In this document: piece after piece, positions 15,682 through 24,017 of the stretch | Numbering within the stretch: position 1 is the stretch's first letter | Layout of the letters: each line of letters begins with the position of its first letter | DNA from: Acetobacterium malicum subsp. dehalogenans DSM 11527 | GTDB lineage: Bacteria > Bacillota > Clostridia > Eubacteriales > Eubacteriaceae | Length of the DNA stretch: 59,992 nt | NCBI RefSeq assembly: GCF_000472665.1 | Contig: NZ_AXAC01000031.1 | Location: 1 to 59,992, forward strand | Reading direction: 5' to 3' | Notes under the pieces: model-generated | Database searches by the model: none | The model's input: the letters and a program-made list of their open reading frames with translations, nothing else | What the model was told of the DNA's origin: nothing | Translations under genes and position numbers: made by a program

Positions 15682-18177
15682 ATGAATAAAAAACCAGAAC
15701 TGTTGGCACCGGCCGGAACAATGGAAGCGGTCATTGCGGCCATCAACGGCGGGGCGGATGCAGTCTATTTTGGTGGCAAATCTTTTAATGCTCGTCGTAA
15801 TGCTGAAAATATGACAGATGAAGAAATAAAAGCGGCGGTCACCCTTTGTCATCAGCATGGGGTGAAAGTCTACGTCACCTTGAATATATTAATAAAAAAC
15901 TGTGAAATGAGCGAATTAGTCAGCACCCTTAATTTTCTGAAAACCCTTAATCTGGATGGTCTGATTGTTCAGGATATGGGATTAATCTATTTGATCCGCC
16001 ATTATTTTCCCGAATTCAAACTCCAGACCAGCACCCAGGCTTCTGTTTATGGCGTAGAAGGAGTGCTGTTTTTTCAGGAACTTGGTTTTTCCCGGGTGGT
16101 TCTGCCCCGGGAAATGCCATTAACCCAAGTAGCTGAAATCAAGAAAAAAACCCAGGTTGAATTAAAAATATTCACCCATGGAGCCTTGTGCTACGCCTAT
16201 TCTGGCCAGTGTCTGATGAGCAGTATGATTGGCGGCCGAAGCGGCAACCGGGGTCTCTGCGCACAACCCTGTCGCAAGAATTACCGGCTGTTTGATGAGA
16301 ACAGTCGACTGGTTCAGGAAGGCTATCTCCTCAGTCCCAAGGACTTAAATACGTTGGACGACCTGGAGACAATCATCGCTTCGGGTGTGGACTCCTTAAA
16401 AATTGAAGGCCGGATGAAAACACCGGAATACGTTTATGGGATCACCCGGGCTTATCGGGAAGGCATCGATGCTGCTGCCGGGGATAAGATTACCAAAACT
16501 GTTGATAATCAGGCCGTTATGCAGGTGTTTAACCGGGATTTCACCAGGGGTCATCTTTTTAACGAAGCGGATCTCCTCAATGCCCAGGTGGGCAAGAACC
16601 GGGGCGTTTTAATTGGCCAGGTTGTCAGCCTTACTAAAACCGCTAAAAACCAGAATCATAAAAGTGCCTATCAGCCTCTGGGGATTCGCCTCAATGAGGA
16701 TGCTCAGCTTCATGTCGGGGATGGCTTATCCTTTGGTGAGGACGGGAAAATGGGGACCAAGGTGGATGCGATTTTCACCCCGGCCGGCCGCCGGCTGGAA
16801 CAAGGCCTTGGTGGCGATACCGTGGCCATTCCCTGTCGCTATGGGGTTTCACCAGGAACACCACTTTATAAAAATCTTGATAAGAACTTAATGGATAGCC
16901 TTAAACAACTGGGTTCCCAATCCCTTGATCAACCAGGCACCGCAGTGAATTTTAATCTGCTCCTCAAGCTGGGCAAACCGGCCGAAATAACAACTTTCAC
17001 CCAGGGGTGTACGGTTACATATACTGCCGATTTTAGTCCCGAATTACCGCTGAAAAACCCCATTGATGAAGCGATGGTTCGGGAGCAGATTTCCCGAATC
17101 GGCGGCACCGGTTATGAACTGGGGACTATTTCCATGGCGTTGGATAATCAGGTGTTTCTCTCCCGTAGCCAGTTAAACACGCTACGCAAAGAAGTGTTAC
17201 TTAAACTGGCAGAGGCTCTGGCAGACGCTGAAAAAAATGCCGGAAGTACGCACGAGTTAAACCAGGCCATTACGATCGTGCCGCTGGAGAAAGAGCTAGC
17301 GGGTCAATCAGAACGATTTAAAAAACTGCAATTAGCAGACTCGAAAAAACAAGTTTCATTGGCATTTGAAAAAATGCCGGATCATCAGTTTTTAACACTT
17401 TTGGATGGGCTGGGTCTGGATCAGGTCGTGCTGCCATTGCTTGGGGAGGGGGTCGCGGAAAAGACCGTCCTCTTAAAAGATCTGGGAATCGCAGTGCTAC
17501 TGAAGACACCTAAAATAATGGATGACGAATTAACTAAAAAAGTGCGTCGCTTAGTGACCAAAGAGATGAATCAGGATGGCTTTTTAATTGGCAATTATGA
17601 AGCCCTGCATCTGCTAAATAAAACATCATCTTATTTAGAGGCTGATCAGTCGTTTAACCTGTTTAATACCCTGGCAACCCGAGCATTAAAAGAGTGGGGC
17701 GTCGGTGGCGGCGTGTTGTCGCCGGAACTTATGGAAACTGAGCTGAAAGAAATAAGCGAGCATTCTGAGATTGCCATGGTTTTACCAGTTTACGGTTCGC
17801 AGGAGCTGATGGTCAGCAAAAAATGTCTGTTTGGCTGTAAAAACTGTCTGGAAAAGAAAAAAGGAACAACTGGTTTGTGTCGCCAGGAAATGACCGGTAA
17901 GCTGGTGGATGAGCGCGGGTTTGCCTTCCCGGTTGAACGGGATGACCAGGGACTGATTCATGTCTATAATGGTGATACCTTATTTTTAAGGGAAGAAATC
18001 CTGGAATTAAAAGGCGTGGACACCTGGCGAATCCATCATCACGACGAAAGTATGGAAAAGTTGAGGATCATCATCGGCTATTACAGTCAGGGGATTTATG
18101 ACAAACATTGGGGTCTTCCCGAAGGACTTGGGACCGAGGGAACCACCCGGGGGAGTTTTAGACGAGGCGTAAAATAG
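15682..18177 (+). CDS. Peptidase U32 family protein (RNA hydroxylase type, with DUF3656)
   Basis: This 831-residue protein has an N-terminal U32 domain starting PELLAPAGTMEAV, with the GADAVYFGG segment. The cysteine cluster characteristic of the RNA-modifying U32 branch is CYAYSGQCLMSS, then GLCAQPCR, with further cysteines near the C-terminus (CLFGCKNC). A middle DUF3656-like domain matches the RlhA length class. U32 proteins RlhA and TrhP install 5-hydroxycytidine in 23S rRNA or 5-hydroxyuridine in tRNA; older annotation as collagenase is probably not the cellular role. It is followed by mutS2 after 17 bases, an order common in clostridia. Confidence 0.88.
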   Translation: MNKKPELLAPAGTMEAVIAAINGGADAVYFGGKSFNARRNAENMTDEEIKAAVTLCHQHGVKVYVTLNILIKNCEMSELVSTLNFLKTLNLDGLIVQDMGLIYLIRHYFPEFKLQTSTQASVYGVEGVLFFQELGFSRVVLPREMPLTQVAEIKKKTQVELKIFTHGALCYAYSGQCLMSSMIGGRSGNRGLCAQPCRKNYRLFDENSRLVQEGYLLSPKDLNTLDDLETIIASGVDSLKIEGRMKTPEYVYGITRAYREGIDAAAGDKITKTVDNQAVMQVFNRDFTRGHLFNEADLLNAQVGKNRGVLIGQVVSLTKTAKNQNHKSAYQPLGIRLNEDAQLHVGDGLSFGEDGKMGTKVDAIFTPAGRRLEQGLGGDTVAIPCRYGVSPGTPLYKNLDKNLMDSLKQLGSQSLDQPGTAVNFNLLLKLGKPAEITTFTQGCTVTYTADFSPELPLKNPIDEAMVREQISRIGGTGYELGTISMALDNQVFLSRSQLNTLRKEVLLKLAEALADAEKNAGSTHELNQAITIVPLEKELAGQSERFKKLQLADSKKQVSLAFEKMPDHQFLTLLDGLGLDQVVLPLLGEGVAEKTVLLKDLGIAVLLKTPKIMDDELTKKVRRLVTKEMNQDGFLIGNYEALHLLNKTSSYLEADQSFNLFNTLATRALKEWGVGGGVLSPELMETELKEISEHSEIAMVLPVYGSQELMVSKKCLFGCKNCLEKKKGTTGLCRQEMTGKLVDERGFAFPVERDDQGLIHVYNGDTLFLREEILELKGVDTWRIHHHDESMEKLRIIIGYYSQGIYDKHWGLPEGLGTEGTTRGSFRRGVK

Positions 18178-18194
18178 AGGAGTGAAATAAATAC

Positions 18195-20564
18195 ATGGAT
18201 CAAAGAAGTTTGAAGGTATTGGAATATCATAAAATATTGAAAAGTCTGGGTGAGCATTGTGTTACCCAGGGTGGGAAGGATCAGGCCAAAAATCTATTGC
18301 CACTGGAAAGTCTGACGGCAGTCAATCGGGGTCTTGATTTAACCAATGAAAGTCTGGGGATGATCCTCCGTAACGGCCGTCCGCCCCTGGCAGATGTTCC
18401 GAATACCAGTGATTACGTCAAGCGGGCTGCCATTGGCTCAATGCTGTCGATGAAAGAACTGTTGTCGATTGCCACCCTGCTACGGATCGCCCGGGATATG
18501 GATAACTATTACCATAGTGATACGCAGATGGATACGCTGGTATTATTAAAGGATCTGTTTACTGCGCTGGAAACCTGCGAAGAGCTGGAAAAAGAAATCA
18601 GCCGAAAAATACTGGGACCGGAAGAAATGGCCGACAACGCTTCCCGGGAACTGTCCCGGATTCGGCGGGAGATGCAGTTTAAATACAAACGGATCACTGA
18701 AAAACTAAGCCATATGATCAGCTCGACCGCCTATGAAAAAATACTCCAGGAAAAAATCGTGACGATCCGGAACAACCGCTATGTTATTCCCGTTAAACAG
18801 GAGTACCGCAGCCAGGTGCCCGGGATTGTGCTGGATAAGTCGGCCAGTGGTGCGACCCTGTTTATTGAACCGATGGCGGTGGTGGAACTGAACAACGATA
18901 TCAAAATTCTGGTCACTGAAGAAGAACAGGAGATCGTCAGGATTCTCAAAGATCTCACCGAGAAGGTGGCTAATCAGCGGGATGAAATTATCTGCAATTA
19001 TGATGTGCTGGTGGATCTGGATTTTCAATTTGGCAAAGGCAAGTATGGTTTGACCATCAATGGTGTCCGCACTAGTGTCACCGAAACCGGTGTGATTGAG
19101 CTGTTACGGGCCAAGCATCCGCTGATTCCCGAAGATCAGGTCGTCGCCTCGGATATTTATTTTGAAGCAGGCATTGACACCATGGTCATCACCGGTCCAA
19201 ATACCGGCGGGAAAACGGTCTCCTTAAAAACCATCGGCCTGTTGAACCTGATGGTGCAGTCTGGGCTGTTTGTCCCGGTTCGGGAAGGCAGTAAAACCCG
19301 GATTTTTGCCGATATCTTTGCGGATATCGGGGATGAACAAAGCATTGAGCAAAGCCTCAGTACCTTTTCTTCCCATATGACCAATATCGTTGAGATTATG
19401 AACAAAGCGGATCATAATTCACTGGTATTATTTGACGAACTGGGCGCCGGTACGGACCCTACCGAAGGGGCTGCTCTGGCCATTTCGATTCTTAATGCCC
19501 TGCATTTGCGCAAAGTAACCAGTGTATCCACCACCCATTACAGCGAGCTTAAGGAATACGCCCTGGTCACTCCGGGGGTGGTCAATGCCAGTGTCGAATT
19601 TGATGTCAAAACGCTGAGACCAACCTATCGCCTGTTAATTGGGGTGCCGGGGAAATCCAATGCCTTTGAAATCGCGATGCGATTGGGGCTTGGTGATGAG
19701 GTCATTGAAAATGCCCGGGAGCTGATCAAGAACGAAGCCATCCGCTTTGAAGAAACCCTGATAAAAATAGATGAAAAGCGTCGTCGCACCGAAGCCGAAC
19801 ATGATGCCATTATTCGCCTGAAGCAGGAAACCGAAGCCCTGAAACGGCAAATGGATCAGGAAAAGCAGAAGTTTGCCGAGGAGCAAAAAGCGCTGCTCCA
19901 AAAAGCTCAGGAAGAAGCCATGGAAATTGTCAAGAAAACCCGGGCCGAAACGGAGGAAATTTACCGCGAAATCCGGACTATTCAGGAAAACACCACCAAC
20001 GCGGTTAAAGATAATAAAGAATTGGAAGCGATTCGCAAGCGGATTAAAGAAAAAGAGAAGAATCTATATCAGTTTGGCAGCCGACCGAAAGACTATCAGG
20101 GGGCGGCTCTGGAAATGGACGACCTCAGCGTTGGGATGAAGGTTTACATTAACAGCCTGCGCCGGGAAGGTGAGGTCTTAAACCTGCTTCCCAATGAAAA
20201 TAAGGCTATGGTTCAGGCCGAGATGATCAAGCTGAAGGTTGACGTCAGTGACCTGAGCATCTCAACGGCGCTGGCCAAACCGGAGGAAAAAAAGGTAACC
20301 TACAAAAAAGTGGATCGCCACGTGATGGACACCAAACTCGATCTGCGCGGGAAAAATGGCGAAGAATCACTGTATCTGGTTGATAAGATGATCGGTGACG
20401 CCATGCTTTCAGGTAACAAGCAGATTGTAATTGTTCATGGCAAGGGCACCGGCAGGCTCCGGGAGATCATCCATGAATACTTAAAAGGAAACCCCTTAAT
20501 CGAAGATTTCCGGTTGGGAGCCATGAATGAAGGCGGCTCCGGGGTGACCATCGTGACGTTATAA
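18195..20564 (+). CDS. mutS2: MutS2 ATPase/endonuclease with Smr domain
   Basis: This 789-residue protein has the full MutS2 architecture: a clamp/lever region, a Walker A motif (GPNTGGKT, residues 334-341), a Walker B region (LVLFDELGAGTDP), a long coiled coil (~residues 510-630), and a C-terminal Smr nuclease domain (LDLRGKNGEE, then IVHGKGTGRLR). MutS2 acts at collided ribosomes or in suppression of recombination, not in mismatch repair. The start follows GAGGAGTGA. It is close behind the U32 gene and probably co-transcribed. Confidence 0.95.
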   Translation: MDQRSLKVLEYHKILKSLGEHCVTQGGKDQAKNLLPLESLTAVNRGLDLTNESLGMILRNGRPPLADVPNTSDYVKRAAIGSMLSMKELLSIATLLRIARDMDNYYHSDTQMDTLVLLKDLFTALETCEELEKEISRKILGPEEMADNASRELSRIRREMQFKYKRITEKLSHMISSTAYEKILQEKIVTIRNNRYVIPVKQEYRSQVPGIVLDKSASGATLFIEPMAVVELNNDIKILVTEEEQEIVRILKDLTEKVANQRDEIICNYDVLVDLDFQFGKGKYGLTINGVRTSVTETGVIELLRAKHPLIPEDQVVASDIYFEAGIDTMVITGPNTGGKTVSLKTIGLLNLMVQSGLFVPVREGSKTRIFADIFADIGDEQSIEQSLSTFSSHMTNIVEIMNKADHNSLVLFDELGAGTDPTEGAALAISILNALHLRKVTSVSTTHYSELKEYALVTPGVVNASVEFDVKTLRPTYRLLIGVPGKSNAFEIAMRLGLGDEVIENARELIKNEAIRFEETLIKIDEKRRRTEAEHDAIIRLKQETEALKRQMDQEKQKFAEEQKALLQKAQEEAMEIVKKTRAETEEIYREIRTIQENTTNAVKDNKELEAIRKRIKEKEKNLYQFGSRPKDYQGAALEMDDLSVGMKVYINSLRREGEVLNLLPNENKAMVQAEMIKLKVDVSDLSISTALAKPEEKKVTYKKVDRHVMDTKLDLRGKNGEESLYLVDKMIGDAMLSGNKQIVIVHGKGTGRLREIIHEYLKGNPLIEDFRLGAMNEGGSGVTIVTL

Positions 20565-20648
20565 AAAAGCGTCATCACTTCCGGGGAAGCAGGAATCACC
20601 GGATCGATGAGGCGATAGATAAGCAGACACGGAGATTAAAAAATAATC

Positions 20649-20677
20649 TTGTAAATTTACAGCACCCATAATACAAT
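20649..20677 (+). promoter_or_regulatory. Candidate promoter for dcd
   Basis: TTGTAA (20649-20654), a 17-base spacer and TACAAT (20672-20677) lie 50 bases before the dcd start. This would drive dcd, the cysteine desulfurase and thiI. Confidence 0.45.
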
Positions 20678-20727
20678 TAATGGGAAAATTTCACAAGTAC
20701 CTAGAATTTTGAAATTTTGGAGGAAAC

Positions 20728-21261
20728 ATGATTTTATCGGATAAAACCATTTATAAATATCTGGAAAGCGGTGAGCTGGTCATCGATCCACTGGAACAAG
20801 GCCAGGTTCAGCCAGCCTCGGTGGATATTCGCTTGGGAAGCAGTTTTTTAAAGCTGGATGAAAATAATTTTGAGATGATGACACTGACGGATGAAATTAA
20901 GTATATTTCGATGGAAGCGGATGAGATCATTATTCCATCCAACTCTTTTCTTTTGGCAACCACCATGGAATATATCAAGCTGCCCTGCAACCTGACCGCC
21001 TTTGTCGAAGGCCGTAGCTCCATTGGTCGGATGGGCCTATTTATCCAGAATGCCGGTTGGGTGGACCCGGGCTTTGAAGGGGAGATCACCCTGGAACTTT
21101 ACAATGCCAACCGTCTGCCGATCAAACTGGAAAAGGGTCGGCGGATCTGCCAGCTGGTCTTTGCTCAAATGGATGATATAGCCTTAAACCCCTATCAGGG
21201 GAAATACCAGGGACAGCGTTCGGCCGTTGGGAGTCGCGTTTTTCTGGATGAGGAATGCTGA
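20728..21261 (+). CDS. dcd: dCTP deaminase
   Basis: This 177-residue protein belongs to the Dcd/Dut trimeric family. Motifs are QPASVDIRLG, the catalytic region FVEGRSSIGRMGL, then GWVDPGFEGEITLEL and the C-terminal nucleotide-closing segment QGQRSAVGS. It deaminates dCTP to dUTP for thymidylate supply. Some family members also hydrolyse the triphosphate; the sequence alone does not settle this. A TGGAGGAAAC ribosome-binding site is present. It is the first gene before the cysteine desulfurase-thiI pair. Confidence 0.92.
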   Translation: MILSDKTIYKYLESGELVIDPLEQGQVQPASVDIRLGSSFLKLDENNFEMMTLTDEIKYISMEADEIIIPSNSFLLATTMEYIKLPCNLTAFVEGRSSIGRMGLFIQNAGWVDPGFEGEITLELYNANRLPIKLEKGRRICQLVFAQMDDIALNPYQGKYQGQRSAVGSRVFLDEEC

Positions 21262-21303
21262 TCCGAAGTGTTAAAGCGGCCCGATGAGAGAAGGAACAAA
21301 ATA

Positions 21304-22470
21304 ATGAAAGAAATTTACTTAGATAACGCAGCAACCACCAGGGTTCATCCCCAGGTTGCTGAAAAAATGATGGATGCTCTGGTGAACAACTACGGGAATC
21401 CTTCATCCCTCCACCGCCTGGGGATCCGGGCAGAACAAGCGATTAAAGAAGTCCGGGAATTAATCGCCAAAAATCTGAACTGTCAACCCCCGGAAATCTA
21501 TTTTACCTCCGGTGGAACCGAAGGTAATAATCTGATTATTCAGGGGGTGGTAGAAAATAAAAAACGTAACCGGATGCGGATTATCACCTCGGCGATTGAA
21601 CACCCCTCGGTGCTGGATGTGTTTACCTTCTATGAAAATCACCAGATTGAAGTAATTGTTTTAGGCGTGGATACCCAGGGGTATATTCATTTGGATGAAC
21701 TGGAAGCCGCCATGAACGAGGATACCATTCTGGTCAGCATTATGGGCGTGAATAACGAACTGGGAACGATTCAGGATCTGAAGGCGATTGGCAAAATCGT
21801 TAAGGCGGTTAACCCCAAATGTATTTTCCATGCTGATTTTGTTCAGGGCTTTATGAAAATTCCCGTGGATGTGCGGGTTTGCTTGCTTGATGCGCTGACT
21901 TTGTCCGGCCATAAGATTTTCGGACCAAAAGGCGTGGGTGCCGTCTATATTAAAAAAGGTACCGATATCAAACCGCTGCTGCGGGGTGGCGGCCAGGAAA
22001 ACAATATGCGTTCGGGGACGGAAAACGTCCCGGGGATTGTTGGTTTTGGTGAAGCCATCCGCTTACGGAAAGACTCGTTTAGCGACGAGTTTGAAGTGAT
22101 TCGCAGCTTGCGTACTGCCTTTATCAACGAATTAGAAGCAAAAATCGATGATATCAAAATAAATGGCGACCCCAACGGCAGCCCCTATGTGCTGAATGTT
22201 TCCTTTAATCGGGTGCGGGGTGAGGTGCTGCTACACAGCCTCGAAGCCAGGGGGATTTTTGTATCCACCGGGTCAGCCTGTTCATCCCATAAAAAAGAGA
22301 AACAGTATGTCCTTAAAGCGATTGGGCTGGCCGAGGAATATAAAGAAGGAACCATTCGCATCAGCTTTTCAAAAGACATCACCAAAGACGATGTCAATAC
22401 CTCAGTGGAAGCCATTGCCCAGGCCGTGAACAGCTTGCGACTTTTGGTTAAACCAAATAAAAATAGATGA
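21304..22470 (+). CDS. Cysteine desulfurase (NifS/IscS-like), thiI-associated
   Basis: This protein has 388 residues from the ATG at 21304, preceded by AAGGA; the frame also opens upstream at 21268 without a good site. It is a PLP enzyme with Lys204 in SGHKIFGPKG and the active-site loop cysteine Cys326 in STGSACSSH. It releases sulfur from cysteine as a persulfide. The stop overlaps the ThiI frame region, and this gene pair in Bacillota supplies sulfur for 4-thiouridine in tRNA, so that is the most likely partner. Confidence 0.93.
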   Translation: MKEIYLDNAATTRVHPQVAEKMMDALVNNYGNPSSLHRLGIRAEQAIKEVRELIAKNLNCQPPEIYFTSGGTEGNNLIIQGVVENKKRNRMRIITSAIEHPSVLDVFTFYENHQIEVIVLGVDTQGYIHLDELEAAMNEDTILVSIMGVNNELGTIQDLKAIGKIVKAVNPKCIFHADFVQGFMKIPVDVRVCLLDALTLSGHKIFGPKGVGAVYIKKGTDIKPLLRGGGQENNMRSGTENVPGIVGFGEAIRLRKDSFSDEFEVIRSLRTAFINELEAKIDDIKINGDPNGSPYVLNVSFNRVRGEVLLHSLEARGIFVSTGSACSSHKKEKQYVLKAIGLAEEYKEGTIRISFSKDITKDDVNTSVEAIAQAVNSLRLLVKPNKNR

Positions 22471-22487
22471 CAGGAGCAAAAAAATTA

Positions 22488-23648
22488 ATGGAACATGTTA
22501 TATTGGTTCGATACGGGGAAATTGCCCTGAAAGGGTTGAACCGTAATTTTTTTATCGAATTACTGGCAAAAAATATCCGGAATACCCTGCGCAGTGTACC
22601 GTCGGCAAAGGTTAAAAAAATACAGGGGCGCTTGATTGTTGACGTCAACGATGAAGATCTGAACCGGGCCATGGAGCGGGTTCAAAAAGTATTCGGTATT
22701 GTCTCCATCAGTCCGGCTATTGTCATTGACAGTGATATTGCTGTGATTGAAGAAAATGCCATTGAGCAGGTGCGGTCCGCTGAGGATATCAAAACCTTTA
22801 AGATCACTGCCAAGCGGGGCGATAAAACCTTCCCGATCAAATCGCCGGATCTATGCTGTCGGCTGGGTGAAGTGGTGCTCGATAACGTCCCGGGTGTCAC
22901 CGTGGATATCCACAACCCGGATCTGAATCTGTGGGTGGAAGTTCGCGAACAAACCTATATGTACCACGAATTTATTGCCTGTAATGGTGGGTTGCCGGTG
23001 GGCTGCAGCGGCAAAGGGGCCTTGCTCTTATCTGGTGGCATTGACAGTCCGGTGGCTGGTTATCTGATGGCCAAGCGGGGCGTCGAAGTTATTGGCGTCT
23101 ATTTCCACAGCTTCCCCTTCACCAGTGATCGGACCAAGGAAAAGGTCATCGATCTGGCCAAGATCATGAGTCAGTATTGCGGAAAAATCAAACTGTTTGT
23201 GGTGCCTTTTACCGAGATCCAGACGAAGATTGTCGAAATGTGTCCGGATCGGCAGACCACCATTATCATGCGTCGCTACATGATGCGGATTGCCGAGATG
23301 ATTGCCAACAACGAAGGGGCCAAGGCCATGATTACCGGGGAGAGCCTGGGTCAGGTGGCCAGCCAGACGATGGAAGGCCTGGCAGCTACCAATGCGGTAG
23401 CCGAAATGCCGGTGTTCAGGCCGCTGATCGGTTTTGATAAAACCGAAATTGTCAAGATCGCCGAAACCATCGGCACCTTTGAAACCTCAATCCTACCCTA
23501 TGAGGATTGCTGTACCATTTTCGTGCCCAAGCATCCAGAAACCAGACCAAAGGTTTCGGAGATGCTGCGATCCGAAGAAAAAATTGCGGAAATGATGGTC
23601 CAAATGATGGCCACCGCCGTGGCCGAATCTGAAGTGGTCACACTCTAG
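22488..23648 (+). CDS. thiI: tRNA 4-thiouridine synthase ThiI
   Basis: This protein has 386 residues from the ATG at 22488, spaced 11 bases from CAGGAG; an ATG at 22467 overlapping the previous stop has no site. Domains are an N-terminal ferredoxin-like domain (RYGEIALKGLNR), THUMP, and a PP-loop ATPase with LLLSGGIDSPVAGY around residue 182. The C-terminal rhodanese domain of the Escherichia coli enzyme is absent, as in most Bacillota, so sulfur is handed directly from the upstream desulfurase. It adenylates U8 of tRNA and inserts sulfur. Confidence 0.95.
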   Translation: MEHVILVRYGEIALKGLNRNFFIELLAKNIRNTLRSVPSAKVKKIQGRLIVDVNDEDLNRAMERVQKVFGIVSISPAIVIDSDIAVIEENAIEQVRSAEDIKTFKITAKRGDKTFPIKSPDLCCRLGEVVLDNVPGVTVDIHNPDLNLWVEVREQTYMYHEFIACNGGLPVGCSGKGALLLSGGIDSPVAGYLMAKRGVEVIGVYFHSFPFTSDRTKEKVIDLAKIMSQYCGKIKLFVVPFTEIQTKIVEMCPDRQTTIIMRRYMMRIAEMIANNEGAKAMITGESLGQVASQTMEGLAATNAVAEMPVFRPLIGFDKTEIVKIAETIGTFETSILPYEDCCTIFVPKHPETRPKVSEMLRSEEKIAEMMVQMMATAVAESEVVTL

Positions 23649-23715
23649 TTCATAATTTATGACTTTTTCAGATTAGCTTTTTATTTTGATAAAATTATGA
23701 ATAAACAACTGCAGC

Positions 23716-23911
23716 AGTACCGACAATTGTTATATCATGTTGTACGCATCGGAGCGGACACGGCAGAGCCTGTCCGATTCTGCGCGCAGGCAACGAGCCA
23801 ATCACAAGCTTGCTTGTAGTTGGCGACTGCCCGCGACCAATGCGAAAGGAGCAAAGCGGATTTCGCATGGCGCGGAGAACAACAGATTAACAATTGGTCG
23901 GTACGGTAGTT
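23716..23911 (+). repeat. Palindromic interspersed repeat with terminal inverted repeats, long copy
   Basis: This 196-base intergenic element has terminal inverted repeats: TACCGACAATTGTTA (23718-23732) against TAACAATTGGTCGGTA (23888-23903), matching except for one inserted base. Inside are strong hairpins, for example 23797-23824 (13-base arms with two mismatches and a TT loop) and 23840-23868 (ATGCGAAA/TTTCGCAT). A shorter copy in the opposite direction lies at 35001-35106; it is nearly identical at both ends and lacks about 90 internal bases. It carries no gene. It behaves like a MITE or REP-like mobile repeat. The rest of the 369-base gap (23649-24017) holds nothing else recognised. Confidence 0.85.
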
Positions 23912-24017
23912 TACAGAAAACCTGACCAGGCAATCATTTTGCCTGGTTTTTGTGTTATAATAAGGTATTCGATTAATCACTTTAGAAATCATTTAATTAA
24001 ATAAAAGGAAAAAAATA

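Noticed and set aside
23649-24017. Possible CRISPR array or tRNA in the repeat-containing gap
   Set aside because: There are no regularly spaced direct repeats and no cloverleaf; the pairing belongs to one palindromic element repeated once elsewhere in inverse orientation.
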